Below, one piece after another: positions 9,854-18,430 of a stretch of 64,000 bases of DNA. Below the pieces are notes generated by a model. It worked only from the letters and a program-made list of their open reading frames with translations. It did not search any database and had not been told where the DNA came from. The stretch comes from Acinetobacter zhairuonensis. GTDB lineage: Bacteria; Pseudomonadota; Gammaproteobacteria; Pseudomonadales; Moraxellaceae. Position numbers and translations under genes: made by a program. How positions within the stretch are numbered: position 1 is the stretch's first letter; each line of letters begins with the position of its first letter. The DNA lies in contig NZ_JAKVIM010000014.1 of the NCBI RefSeq assembly GCF_022601715.1, forward strand, positions 1 through 64,000. Reading direction: 5' to 3'.

Positions 9854-9903
9854 TGTTTCACTATTTGTTTCAGTTGTTTCTTATTGAAACATAGAATGAA
9901 ACA
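9854..9903. promoter_or_regulatory. repeated GTTTC/GAAAC half-sites, likely activator binding sites
   Basis: Copies of TGTTTCA at 9854-9860 and 9866-9872 and TGTTTC at 9875-9880, followed by inverted copies GAAAC at 9886-9890 and TGAAACA at 9897-9903. The inner pair forms GTTTC-N5-GAAAC. The cluster lies about 85-135 bp upstream of the sigma-54 promoter, the usual distance for enhancer-binding proteins. It also covers the start of the activator's own gene, so self-control is possible. Confidence 0.65.
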
Positions 9904-9987
9904 AAGATGGAATACTAAAAAATTGGAAATTTATAAATTAATTTATAATATATTGTTTTTTATTAATATAAATAAAAATGCTAAAAG

Positions 9988-10004
9988 TTGGCATTATGTT
10001 TGCA
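9988..10004 (+). promoter_or_regulatory. sigma-54 (-24/-12) promoter of the persulfide operon
   Basis: TTGGCA (9988-9993) and TTTGCA (9999-10004) place the invariant GG (9990-9991) and GC (10002-10003) exactly 10 bp apart, as RpoN promoters need. Transcription should start near 10015. This excludes any translation start upstream of that point and supports the ATG at 10045. Confidence 0.85.
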
Positions 10005-10044
10005 ATTTAAGAATAAAGAAACACATTATTTAGGATGTTGCCAG

Positions 10045-10728
10045 ATGATCTTCCACCAATTTTTTGAAGTAGAAAGCTCAACCTATACCTACCTTTTGGC
10101 TTCAGAGCAAACACGTGAAGCAGTACTGATTGACCCTGTTGCTTCTGAAATTGAAGTCTATAGCCAGTATTTAGAAGCGAATAACTTAAACTTGGTGTAC
10201 AGCTTGGATACCCATGTCCATGCCGATCATGTGACAGCTGCCAATTTGTTGCGCGAAAAGTTTGGCTGTAAAACTGTATTGCATCGTAATTCAGGTGTGA
10301 ATTGTGGCGACATTTTTATCTCAGATCGAAGCGCAATTCGAATTGGTGATATTACCATCGAAGCCCGTTATACCCCGGGACACACCAATGCCTGCACCAG
10401 TTATGTTGCAGACGGCATGGTATTTACAGGCGATGCTTTACTGATTGATGGTTGCGGACGTACCGACTTTCAGGAAGGCAGTGCTGAAACCTTATATGAC
10501 AGCATTCATACGCAAATTTTCACGTTGCCCGATACAACCATTGTTTATCCGGGACATGATTATAAAGGACGTTTAGCATCGACAGTTGGACAAGAGCGTC
10601 TGCACAATTCACGTTTGGGTGCAGGCAAAAGCAAAGCTGAATTTGTCGAAATCATGAATAATTTAAATCTCCCATATCCGAAAAAAATTGATATCGCATT
10701 ACCTGCCAATAAAGCCTGTGGTCAGTAA
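10045..10728 (+). CDS. persulfide dioxygenase-like metallo-beta-lactamase-fold protein
   Basis: 227 aa from the ATG at 10045, which has AGGA 9 nt upstream and follows the sigma-54 promoter. Metal-binding motif THVHADH (His57, His59, Asp61, His62), then TPGHT, FTGDALL and YPGHDY, the ETHE1/Blh pattern with one Fe(II). The motif GCGRTDFQEG is typical of ETHE1-type enzymes that oxidise glutathione persulfide to sulfite. It is followed 12 bp later by sulfide:quinone oxidoreductase, which produces the persulfide, and then by an exporter that could remove sulfite. Function is strongly supported by this order. Confidence 0.88.
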   Translation: MIFHQFFEVESSTYTYLLASEQTREAVLIDPVASEIEVYSQYLEANNLNLVYSLDTHVHADHVTAANLLREKFGCKTVLHRNSGVNCGDIFISDRSAIRIGDITIEARYTPGHTNACTSYVADGMVFTGDALLIDGCGRTDFQEGSAETLYDSIHTQIFTLPDTTIVYPGHDYKGRLASTVGQERLHNSRLGAGKSKAEFVEIMNNLNLPYPKKIDIALPANKACGQ

Positions 10729-10740
10729 AGGAGAACCAAG

Positions 10741-12396
10741 ATGCAATTGAAACAAGTCAATACTGAGTTTTGGGTTGCCGATCAAATCACTGCACAAGAT
10801 ATTGAACTGATTGCAGCGCGCGGCATTAAAACGATTTTCTGTAATCGTCCCGATGGTGAAGGTTCTGATCAACCGAATGTGATTGAAATTGAACAAGCCT
10901 TACAACCTTATGGGATTCGAATTGAATATCTGCCTGTAGTCAGCGGTAAGGTCACGGATGAACAAGCTGAAGGGTTCAAGCAGCTGTATCAACAGGCACA
11001 AAAGCCGTTATTGGCATATTGCCGATCAGGGACACGTTCCATCACCCTGTGGGCATTGTCACAAGTGGCAAATCAGACTTTGGATCAAATGCTACTGACA
11101 GCAAAAACGTTAGGCTATGACTTACAAGGTGTGGTGCCACGCATTTTAAAACAATCGACCCATGCACAAGAGCATATTCCTAAGTTTAGTGTGGTGATTG
11201 TCGGTGCTGGTGCGGCGGGTATTTCAGTGGCATCGAGCCTACTTTCACGGCAACCCAATTTGGATATTGCCATTATTGATCCTGCTGAAATTCACTACTA
11301 CCAACCGGGTTGGACCATGGTCGGTGGTGGGATTTTTAAGCCTGAAAAAACGGTGCGGACCATGGCGAGCTTAATTCCAAAACAAGTGCAATGGATTAAA
11401 GCCGCGGTTGCCGCTTTTGATCCAGACAACAAGCAGGTGTTATTAGAAGGCTGTAAGCCGCTGAATTACGATGCTTTGGTGGTTTGCCCTGGTTTAAAAC
11501 TAAATTGGCATGGCATTGAGGGTTTGGTCGAAACACTCGGCAAGAATGGCGTGACTTCGAATTATCGTTATGACTTAGCCCCTTATACTTGGCAGTTGGT
11601 TCGAGAGATGAAACGAGGTAAGGCACTCTTTACCCAACCACCGATGCCAATTAAATGTGCGGGCGCACCGCAGAAAGCTCTGTATTTATCTGCGGATCAT
11701 TGGCAAAAGCAGGGTGTACTGAAAGACATCCAAATTGATTTTTATAACACAGGCGCAGTCCTGTTTGGTGTAGCTGCCTATGTGCCCGCCTTGATGGAAT
11801 ACGTCAAACGTTATGAGGCAAATTTGCATTTTAACCATCAATTGATCAAGGTTGATGGTTCGCAAAAGCGCGCTTGGTTTAAGCAAATGGAAGGTGAAAA
11901 CAGCCAGATTGTTGAAACCGATTTCGACATGATTCATGTGGTGCCACCACAGCAAGCTCCCGATTTTATTCGAGCGAGTAATTTGGTCGATTCAGCAGGT
12001 TGGGTCAGTGTCAATCAAAATACCTTACAGCATACCCAATATCCGCATATTTTTGCTTTGGGTGATGTCATGAATGCACCAAATGCCAAAACAGCAGCGG
12101 CAGCGCGTAAGCAGGCGCCGATTGTAGCTGTGAATGTACTGGAGTATTTACAAGGCGGCTCTAAGTTTGCGCAATACGATGGTTATGGCTCATGTCCACT
12201 TACCGTAGAGCGTGGAAAAATTGTACTGGCAGAGTTTGGTTATGGCGGCAAATTACTGCCAAGCTTTCCAAAATGGCTACTGGATGGTGAACAGCCAACT
12301 CGCATGGCGTGGTTATTGAAAGAGAAAATCTTACCGCCAATGTATTGGGATGGCATGCTGAAAGGGCATGAATGGCTGGTTAAACCGAAACGCTAA
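10741..12396 (+). CDS. DUF442 phosphatase/rhodanese-like domain fused to sulfide:quinone oxidoreductase
   Basis: 551 aa. Residues 1-115 form a DUF442 (dual-specificity-phosphatase-like) domain with loop CRSGTRS at Cys94-Ser100. From about 145 comes an FAD-dependent oxidoreductase (VVIVGAGAAGISVASSLL) of the human-SQOR type. Cys306 (IKCAGAPQK) and Cys485 (YGSCPLT) fit the two redox cysteines of that type; Cys249 (VVCPGLK) is also present. It oxidises sulfide, passes electrons to quinone and hands sulfane sulfur to an acceptor. The fused domain may carry the sulfur on Cys94. C-terminal amphipathic segments would attach it to the inner membrane. Co-transcribed with the dioxygenase 12 bp upstream. 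Confidence 0.88.
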   Translation: MQLKQVNTEFWVADQITAQDIELIAARGIKTIFCNRPDGEGSDQPNVIEIEQALQPYGIRIEYLPVVSGKVTDEQAEGFKQLYQQAQKPLLAYCRSGTRSITLWALSQVANQTLDQMLLTAKTLGYDLQGVVPRILKQSTHAQEHIPKFSVVIVGAGAAGISVASSLLSRQPNLDIAIIDPAEIHYYQPGWTMVGGGIFKPEKTVRTMASLIPKQVQWIKAAVAAFDPDNKQVLLEGCKPLNYDALVVCPGLKLNWHGIEGLVETLGKNGVTSNYRYDLAPYTWQLVREMKRGKALFTQPPMPIKCAGAPQKALYLSADHWQKQGVLKDIQIDFYNTGAVLFGVAAYVPALMEYVKRYEANLHFNHQLIKVDGSQKRAWFKQMEGENSQIVETDFDMIHVVPPQQAPDFIRASNLVDSAGWVSVNQNTLQHTQYPHIFALGDVMNAPNAKTAAAARKQAPIVAVNVLEYLQGGSKFAQYDGYGSCPLTVERGKIVLAEFGYGGKLLPSFPKWLLDGEQPTRMAWLLKEKILPPMYWDGMLKGHEWLVKPKR

Positions 12397-12424
12397 TTTT
12401 TAACAGATTCCTTCAAACACAGGC

Positions 12425-12450
12425 ACCTATCTGTCAATTTTCAGATAGGT
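12425..12450 (+). other. hairpin between the sulfide:quinone oxidoreductase and exporter genes
   Basis: Perfect 9-bp stem ACCTATCTG / CAGATAGGT with an 8-nt loop and no T-tract afterwards. Rather than a full terminator it may reduce read-through or protect the upstream mRNA, lowering exporter expression relative to the enzymes. Confidence 0.5.
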
Positions 12451-12506
12451 CGGGGACGCTTTATCTCAATATTGGGTCCAGCAATGCTTAAATGAGGTTA
12501 AACAAC

Positions 12507-13286
12507 ATGTGGTTGTTAGTTTTAGAAGGCTTGGCAATAGGATGCTTGCTTGGTATGACGGGTGCAGGTGGCGGAATTTTAGCAGTTCCAGCACTGATGG
12601 CGAGTCAAGGTTGGAGCGTGGCTCAGGCAGCACCTGTAGGCTTATTGGCAGTGACCTTGTCGGCTTTCGTCGGTACCATTCAGGGCTTATTGAAAAAAAT
12701 CGTGCGTTATCGTGCAGCGATTTGGATTGCAGTGATCAGTATTCCTTCGGCACGGTATGGCGTACAACTGTCCAATGTGATTTCTCCAGTATGGTTAAGT
12801 ATTGCTTTTAGTCTGATCATGATGGTGGTGGCATATCGGGTCTTTTTTAACAAAGTCAATGATATGGCGAACCCACCTTGTAAGGTGAACAAATCGACAG
12901 GACGACTCATCTGGAATGTTAAAACTGCTTCGGTGTTGGGTTTTATCGGTGTGGTTGCAGGGTTGTTGACCGGGCTGCTTGGTGTCGGTGGCGGTTTTGT
13001 GATTGTGCCTGCATTACGTAAAGCCACTGATTTAGACATGAACAGTATTGTGGCAACTTCGCTGATGATTATCTTTTTAATTGGCGGTGTGAGTATTTCG
13101 ATTCATGTCATGGATGGTTTTCAGTATCCGATTAGTATTTCAGCGACCTTTGTGATTGCCTGTATCGTTGGTATGTTATTGGGGCGTAACGCAACCAACT
13201 TAATATCATCAAGCGTCATTCAAAGGATCTTTGCAATCACTGTGATCGTGGTGGCGATTTCAATGCTGGCAAAAGCGGTAATTTAA
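12507..13286 (+). CDS. TauE/SafE-family membrane permease (probable sulfite exporter)
   Basis: 259 aa from the ATG at 12507, chosen because TGAGG lies about 9 nt upstream; an in-frame ATG at 12492 would add five residues. About eight hydrophobic segments. The family's repeated half motif is seen twice: GMTGAGGGILAVPALM near residue 16 and GLLGVGGGFVIVPALRK near residue 158. TauE/SafE proteins export sulfite and related anions. Third gene of the sulfide operon, where persulfide oxidation would give sulfite. Substrate is inferred from context. Confidence 0.82.
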   Translation: MWLLVLEGLAIGCLLGMTGAGGGILAVPALMASQGWSVAQAAPVGLLAVTLSAFVGTIQGLLKKIVRYRAAIWIAVISIPSARYGVQLSNVISPVWLSIAFSLIMMVVAYRVFFNKVNDMANPPCKVNKSTGRLIWNVKTASVLGFIGVVAGLLTGLLGVGGGFVIVPALRKATDLDMNSIVATSLMIIFLIGGVSISIHVMDGFQYPISISATFVIACIVGMLLGRNATNLISSSVIQRIFAITVIVVAISMLAKAVI

Positions 13287-13336
13287 CGAAAATTTTCGAC
13301 AGATGCTTCATCACAGAAGTAGTAAGTATGCAGCCC

Positions 13337-13372
13337 CATCAACGTAAGATGCTTTGCCATCTTACGTTGATG
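13337..13372. other. perfect 15-bp inverted repeat between convergent genes
   Basis: CATCAACGTAAGATG (13337-13351) and its exact reverse complement (13358-13372), separated by 6 nt. No clear T-tract on either side. It lies between the exporter and the convergent AhpD-like gene and could act as a two-way transcription barrier. Confidence 0.6.
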
Positions 13373-13390
13373 AATGATTTCAGGCAGGAG

Positions 13391-13732
13391 TTATTCTGCA
13401 TGACTAAACTCATTAAATGCAGTCACGGCATTGGCAGCATACATCAGCGAGGGTCCACCACCCATATACACAGCGATACCCAGCACTTCATTCAGTTCTT
13501 CAAAGCTCATCCCCATTTTGACCAAGGTACGCACATGAAAACCAATACAACCATCACAACGGTTGGCAACGCCAATGGCGAGTGCAATCAGTTCTTTGGT
13601 TTTAGCATCTAATATGCCATCTTTCATGGCGGCTTGGGAGAGTGCATTAAAACTCTTGATCAGATCGGGAGATTGCTCACGCATACTTTTGATATTGGCA
13701 GAAATTTCTTGTGTAAGTTCGGTGTAGCTCAT
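13391..13732 (-). CDS. carboxymuconolactone decarboxylase-family (AhpD-like) protein
   Basis: 113 aa, single CMD domain. The redox motif NRCDGCIGFHVRTLVKMG (Cys-Asp-Gly-Cys) followed by a His five residues after the first Cys, then EVLGIAVYMGGGPSLMYA, is the AhpD/YurZ pattern. This indicates a disulfide-active peroxidase or reductase, not a true carboxymuconolactone decarboxylase, despite catechol genes nearby. Transcribed alone and convergent with the sulfide operon; a role in handling oxidised or persulfidated thiols is only suggested by location. Confidence 0.82.
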   Translation of the reverse strand: MSYTELTQEISANIKSMREQSPDLIKSFNALSQAAMKDGILDAKTKELIALAIGVANRCDGCIGFHVRTLVKMGMSFEELNEVLGIAVYMGGGPSLMYAANAVTAFNEFSHAE

Positions 13733-13980
13733 GGTAAATCACCTTATTTTTTGTATGGGTTTATTTTAAATTACCATGTTTCTTATCTATATATTATATT
13801 TTTATATATTGATTTTTGTGAAATGTTATCAATGATGCAAGCACATGTTTAATATCAAGAATTTAAGTTGGGTAAGGCGTGTGCTTTAGCGCAAATTTAG
13901 CTTGATATCCTAATTGCAAACATATGCCAGTTGGCAAGGCATTGAAGTCAAGCAAAGCGCTTTAAATGATTAGACATGGT

Positions 13981-15000
13981 TTAGTGGGCCAGTGCGGATT
14001 TATGTTTTTCACGCCATTCAGAAGGGCTCATCCCGAACCAATGTTTAAAATTACGACTGAAAATTGAAAGCTCTGCATAGCCGAGCTGTAGCGCCAGATC
14101 GGTTAAACTGACATTGCCCGAATCGATCATGCGAACCGCTTCTTTTTTTCGAACATTTTCCAGTAAGTCTCGGTAAGTTGTCCCTTGCATTTTCAAGTGC
14201 CGCTGTAATTTTTTCGGATGCATACCCATACACAGGGCAATGTTTTCGATACTACAGTCACCCGTTGCCATGAGCATACGCACTGAGCTTTCAATTAAAG
14301 CGGTATCATCATCACCTTTGGTACTGCTCTGGTTTTCAAGTTGTTGCACAATCAGTTGATCAACCAGATCTTCATTAAAGGCATAGGGCTTATGGGTTAA
14401 AAAACTGGCAGGGAAATACAGTGCATCTTCATCCGTTTCGAACTGTACCTCACAACCAAAATGCGCAGTAAATACTCTAGGCTGCTTAGGCGCATGTTGT
14501 TTGAGGCGAATTTTTTCAGCGTGCCAGACAGGTCCAATTAAATCTTTAAGGATATTAGCGACAAGGCAGATGGCCAGTTGGGATTTTTGAGGGACATCGG
14601 TGTTGTATTCACTCAGGCGAACAAAAGTCAGTTTACACAGTTGCGCATTGACTTGGGAAACGTTAAAAACAATGCCTTCAGCATGTAGATAGACATATTT
14701 TTGCGCCACGCTTAATGCATCCAAAATGGTTGCTTGTCGGGACATATACACGCCAATTAAACCAATCGTGCTAATATTTTGTGATGCACCCAGTTTTAAA
14801 CCAAAACATTCTTCTTGGCAGCGAATAGCAGCATTTTCTAATAAACTTAAATAATGGTCATAATGAATAAAAGAATCTGGATCACGCAGTAAAGAAGGCA
14901 AAATCCCGACTTGTTTTAATATTTCGATAGGATTAATTCCATAGCTACGCACCAATTCTTCGAACCCACCTAGGCTGGCTGCACGAATATAACTTGCCAT
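13981..15000 (-). CDS. AraC-family transcriptional regulator
   Basis: 339 aa with an N-terminal Arabinose_bd-type ligand domain (PF12625 class, about 20-205) and a C-terminal pair of AraC HTH motifs (about 235-335: SIENIALCMGMHPKKLQRHL and VSLTDLALQLGYAELSIFSRNFKHWFG). It is divergent from the aldehyde dehydrogenase/GMC genes, with 16-bp direct repeats 21 bp apart in the gap. That is the arrangement of an activator of those genes. Inducer unknown, probably an alcohol, aldehyde or fatty acid. Confidence 0.85.
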   Translation of the reverse strand: MASYIRAASLGGFEELVRSYGINPIEILKQVGILPSLLRDPDSFIHYDHYLSLLENAAIRCQEECFGLKLGASQNISTIGLIGVYMSRQATILDALSVAQKYVYLHAEGIVFNVSQVNAQLCKLTFVRLSEYNTDVPQKSQLAICLVANILKDLIGPVWHAEKIRLKQHAPKQPRVFTAHFGCEVQFETDEDALYFPASFLTHKPYAFNEDLVDQLIVQQLENQSSTKGDDDTALIESSVRMLMATGDCSIENIALCMGMHPKKLQRHLKMQGTTYRDLLENVRKKEAVRMIDSGNVSLTDLALQLGYAELSIFSRNFKHWFGMSPSEWREKHKSALAH

Positions 15001-15015
15001 GACAAGATTCCTTTT

Positions 15016-15052
15016 GTCCTAAAAGATCAAGTTAGTGTCCTAAAAAGTCAAG
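15016..15052. promoter_or_regulatory. direct repeats, likely AraC-type operator
   Basis: GTCCTAAAAGATCAAG (15016-15031) and GTCCTAAAAAGTCAAG (15037-15052) are nearly identical and spaced exactly 21 bp, two helical turns, as AraC-family proteins prefer. They lie between the regulator and the divergent aldehyde dehydrogenase gene. Confidence 0.7.
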
Positions 15053-15151
15053 CTTAATGCAAGTAATTTGATAAAGTAGGATAAGAGATTCCCCCCATCT
15101 AGGCATAAAAGAATTATTGAATTGCCGTTTTAGCTGTTAAAAGGAAAGTCT

Positions 15152-16597
15152 ATGCAACTTACAGTACAGTCTCATATCGAGCAAACCATGATCGAACAGA
15201 CCCTACAAGACTGCTTCCAATTGCAGCGCACGAGTTTTCATCAACAAGGAATTGAAAGCAATGCGCAAAGAAAGCAGCATTTACTCAATTTAAAAGCCAT
15301 GATTAATAATCATCGTGAAGCGATTGTTGAAGCCTTAAATCGGGACTATGGCAATCGTTCACGTCATGAAACTTTACTGGCAGAAATTATTACAGCAACC
15401 GATGATATTAATAGCAGCATCAAACATTTGAACCAATGGACCAAGGTACAAAAGCGTAAGGTCGATCACAGCATGTACTTCGGTGCCAAGAACCGTTTGA
15501 TTCCACAACCTTTAGGCGTGATTGGCATCATTGTGCCGTGGAATTTCCCAATCAATTTGATGTTCTCGCAATTGTCCGCGGTGTTTGCCGCGGGGAATAC
15601 GGCTATGGTCAAAATGTCGGAAAATTCACGACATTTGGCAGCACTGTTAATTGAAATCTGTCCTAAATATTTTGCCAAAGAGAAACTGCAAATTTTTGAT
15701 GAAACAGGTGATGTGGGGATCGCATTTTCCAAATTACCCTTTGATCACTTGATGTTTACAGGTTCTGGCGCAACAGGACGAAAAGTTATGGCAGCCGCAG
15801 CGCAGAACTTAACCCCTGTAACTTTGGAGTTAGGTGGTAAATCTCCCGCGGTGATTGACCCTGAATATCCGATGGAAAAAGCAGTTGAACGGATTATGTT
15901 TGTAAAGCAGTTTAATGCTGGGCAAATTTGTACCAATGTCGATTATCTGTTCGTACATGAATCGAAGTTAGAGGAACTGATTCAAACCGCCACGGCTTGG
16001 GTCAAAGCACATGTGCCAGATATCAATAGTAAAGATTACACCTCGGTGATTGATGATCGTGCTTATCAGCGTTTAATTCATAGTCTTGCAGATGCTGAAG
16101 CGAAAGGGGCAACTTTGGTTAATTTGAATCAACAAGAGCCTGATGCTGCAACCCGTAAAATTCCGTTGACTTTAGTTTTGAATAGTCATGATGGAATGGA
16201 AATTGATACCCGTGAAACCTTTGGTCCAATTCTAATGGTGAAAACTTATCAAAGCCCAGAACAGGTGGTGGATTACATAGTACAGCGTGATCGACCATTG
16301 GCATTTTATCCATTTAGCCACAACAAAAAATTAGTTGAGTTCTACATCAGCCGCATCATGTCGGGTGGGGTATCGGTGAATGATGCGTTATTTCATGTGG
16401 GACAGCATGATTTGCCATTTGGTGGCGTGGGTGCCAGTGGCATGGGGCACTATCACGGTTATGAAGGCTTTTTAACATTCTCGAAAATGCGTCCTGTGTT
16501 TTATCAGGCAGGGTTTTCAAGTTTGAAATTTTTGGCACCACCATATGGCAAATTCGCCACTTGGGTCCTGAATTTTTTATTACGTATGAAATCTTAA
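15152..16597 (+). CDS. aldehyde dehydrogenase, coniferyl-aldehyde-dehydrogenase type
   Basis: 481 aa NAD(P)-dependent aldehyde dehydrogenase. Catalytic Glu226 (TLELGGKSP) and Cys260 (FNAGQICTN); cofactor loop FTGSGATGRKVM near 205. The short form with VDYLFV after the Cys and a C-terminal hydrophobic stretch (FATWVLNFLLRMKS) resembles CalB/fatty-aldehyde dehydrogenases, which may touch the membrane. AAAAGGAAAG precedes the ATG. Followed 114 bp later by a GMC oxidoreductase and opposed by an AraC regulator, so the pair likely oxidises an alcohol to an acid in two steps. Coniferyl aldehyde as substrate is a family label only. Confidence 0.85.
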   Translation: MQLTVQSHIEQTMIEQTLQDCFQLQRTSFHQQGIESNAQRKQHLLNLKAMINNHREAIVEALNRDYGNRSRHETLLAEIITATDDINSSIKHLNQWTKVQKRKVDHSMYFGAKNRLIPQPLGVIGIIVPWNFPINLMFSQLSAVFAAGNTAMVKMSENSRHLAALLIEICPKYFAKEKLQIFDETGDVGIAFSKLPFDHLMFTGSGATGRKVMAAAAQNLTPVTLELGGKSPAVIDPEYPMEKAVERIMFVKQFNAGQICTNVDYLFVHESKLEELIQTATAWVKAHVPDINSKDYTSVIDDRAYQRLIHSLADAEAKGATLVNLNQQEPDAATRKIPLTLVLNSHDGMEIDTRETFGPILMVKTYQSPEQVVDYIVQRDRPLAFYPFSHNKKLVEFYISRIMSGGVSVNDALFHVGQHDLPFGGVGASGMGHYHGYEGFLTFSKMRPVFYQAGFSSLKFLAPPYGKFATWVLNFLLRMKS

Positions 16598-16711
16598 ACT
16601 GTAAGTTTAAATGCTTAAAGATGACAGAGAGCTTCAAACGTCATACTTGAAGCTCAGGGGGTAAGTCATGTTTAAAAAAGGGAAAAAAGAGCTATTAAAG
16701 GAGTTAATAGA

Positions 16712-18430
16712 ATGAGTAATCAACATTTTGACTTTGATCAGATTGTGATTGGTTCAGGTTTTGGTGGATCGGTCAGTGCTTTACGCTTAAGTGAAAAAGG
16801 CTATAAAGTCCTGATTTTGGAAAAAGGCTTACGCCGTGAAGATAAGGATTTTCCAACCACCAATTTAGATACCAAAAACTATTTGTGGCGACCTGAACTT
16901 GGATTCAGAGGCACGATGCAATTTACCTTCACCAGTAAAACCACCATTTTGCATGGGGTAGGCGTAGGGGGCGGCTCACAAATTTATGCTAATGTGCACT
17001 TAATTCCACCTGATGAGGTTTTTGAGTCCGAGGCGTGGACCAAAATTCGTAAAGACTGGAAAGATACCTTAAAGCCATTTTACGGTCTCGCTCAGCGTAT
17101 GTTAGGTACAGCAAATAATACGTATACCAATATTGCAGACGACACTTTAAAAGCAGTTGCGAGTGACATTGGATATGCAAACTCCTTTAAAACGGTCAAC
17201 ACAGGAGTATTCTTTTCGCAAGCAGCTGGTCAGGAAGGTCAATTAGCGAAAGATCCGTATTTTAATGGCGATGGACCAGATCGTAACTCCTGTATTTATT
17301 GTGGTGCCTGTATGTTGGGGTGTCGTAGTAATGCGAAAAACACCTTGATGAAAAACTATTTATATTTTGCGGAGCGTAATGGCGTTGAAATACTTCCAAG
17401 TTCAGAAGTAATTAAAATTACCCCACTGAATGCAGATGGCAGTGAAGGATATGAAATCATTGTCAAAGAAACCCTTGGGAAACAAGTTCGTCAATATAGT
17501 TTGCGCAGTCGTGGGGTGGTATTGTCCGCAGGGGTGATGGGCACAGTGCCAATGCTATTAAAAATGCGGGATCAGCATAAGACTTTACCTAATATTTCTT
17601 CATTGTTGGGACAGGAAGTTCGGACGAATTCGGAAACCCTGACCACAGTAAACAATACCGGTAAAAAACTGGATGATGGCGTGGCAATCAGTTCCTTTAT
17701 TTCGGTTGATGCAGATACCAATATTGAAGTCACGCGTTTTCCTGAAGGTGCAGATGCTTCATGGATATATATTCCATACGTGCCTATGGTGACTGGTCAG
17801 GGCTTTATGCGCTTTATGAAGTTTGTGTTCAATACACTGTTGCATCCCTTAAAAACATTTAAAGTACTTCGTTATAAGGGGAAAGCCAAAGACTCTATCA
17901 TTTTATTGGTAATGCAAAAGTCGGAAGCATTTATTCATTTTGAATGGCGTAGAAAGTGGTATCGACTGTTCAAAAATAGTATTACTGCCGTGCAAAAAGA
18001 AGGGGACACGCCACTTACGGTTTCATTCCCAGCGGCTGAAGAAGCCACTAAAATGATTGCACAAAAGTTGGGTGGAGAACCAGGTTCTGCACTCACTGAA
18101 ATTTTACTGGGAACGCCAACGACAGCGCATATTATGAGTGGTGTCCCGATGGGCAATGACAAGTCGAATGGCGTTGTGGATTTTACTGGGCAAGTCTTTG
18201 GTTATCAAAATTTACGTGTATTAGATGGTTCTATTGTGCCAGGTAATTTGGGGGTGAACCCATCTTTAACCATTACTGCATTATCTGAATTTGCGATGAG
18301 CCAAATTCCAGTCTTTTCTGAAGAAAAAGCCTCGAAGATTAAGCGTATTCAGTTTAGTCAGCCGCTAGATGGACAAGTCTCGGAATTAAAAGGCACAGGT
18401 GACTTAGCCAATGCATTAGCTCAAGCTTAA
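16712..18430 (+). CDS. GMC-family FAD-dependent oxidoreductase
   Basis: 572 aa. N-terminal FAD-binding Rossmann motif VIGSGFGGSVSALRL (about 12-26), GMC signature LHGVGVGGGSQIYANV (about 80-95) and C-terminal VLDGSIVPGNLGVNPSLTITALSEFAM. It belongs to the cholesterol-oxidase-like branch, with a conserved cysteine group SCIYCGACMLGCRSNAKNT near 195-213. The family oxidises alcohols to aldehydes or ketones. AAAGGAG lies before the ATG. With the upstream aldehyde dehydrogenase it suggests long-chain or terpenoid alcohol degradation; the true substrate is unknown. Confidence 0.85.
   Translation: MSNQHFDFDQIVIGSGFGGSVSALRLSEKGYKVLILEKGLRREDKDFPTTNLDTKNYLWRPELGFRGTMQFTFTSKTTILHGVGVGGGSQIYANVHLIPPDEVFESEAWTKIRKDWKDTLKPFYGLAQRMLGTANNTYTNIADDTLKAVASDIGYANSFKTVNTGVFFSQAAGQEGQLAKDPYFNGDGPDRNSCIYCGACMLGCRSNAKNTLMKNYLYFAERNGVEILPSSEVIKITPLNADGSEGYEIIVKETLGKQVRQYSLRSRGVVLSAGVMGTVPMLLKMRDQHKTLPNISSLLGQEVRTNSETLTTVNNTGKKLDDGVAISSFISVDADTNIEVTRFPEGADASWIYIPYVPMVTGQGFMRFMKFVFNTLLHPLKTFKVLRYKGKAKDSIILLVMQKSEAFIHFEWRRKWYRLFKNSITAVQKEGDTPLTVSFPAAEEATKMIAQKLGGEPGSALTEILLGTPTTAHIMSGVPMGNDKSNGVVDFTGQVFGYQNLRVLDGSIVPGNLGVNPSLTITALSEFAMSQIPVFSEEKASKIKRIQFSQPLDGQVSELKGTGDLANALAQA

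Noticed and set aside
9988..10044. Upstream-extended start of the persulfide dioxygenase.
   Set aside because: It overlaps the sigma-54 promoter and would begin before the predicted transcription start; the extra residues are unlike the family.
13391..13732. A catechol-pathway carboxymuconolactone decarboxylase.
   Set aside because: The CxxC motif and short length mark an AhpD-like redox protein; the catechol branch also does not use that decarboxylase.
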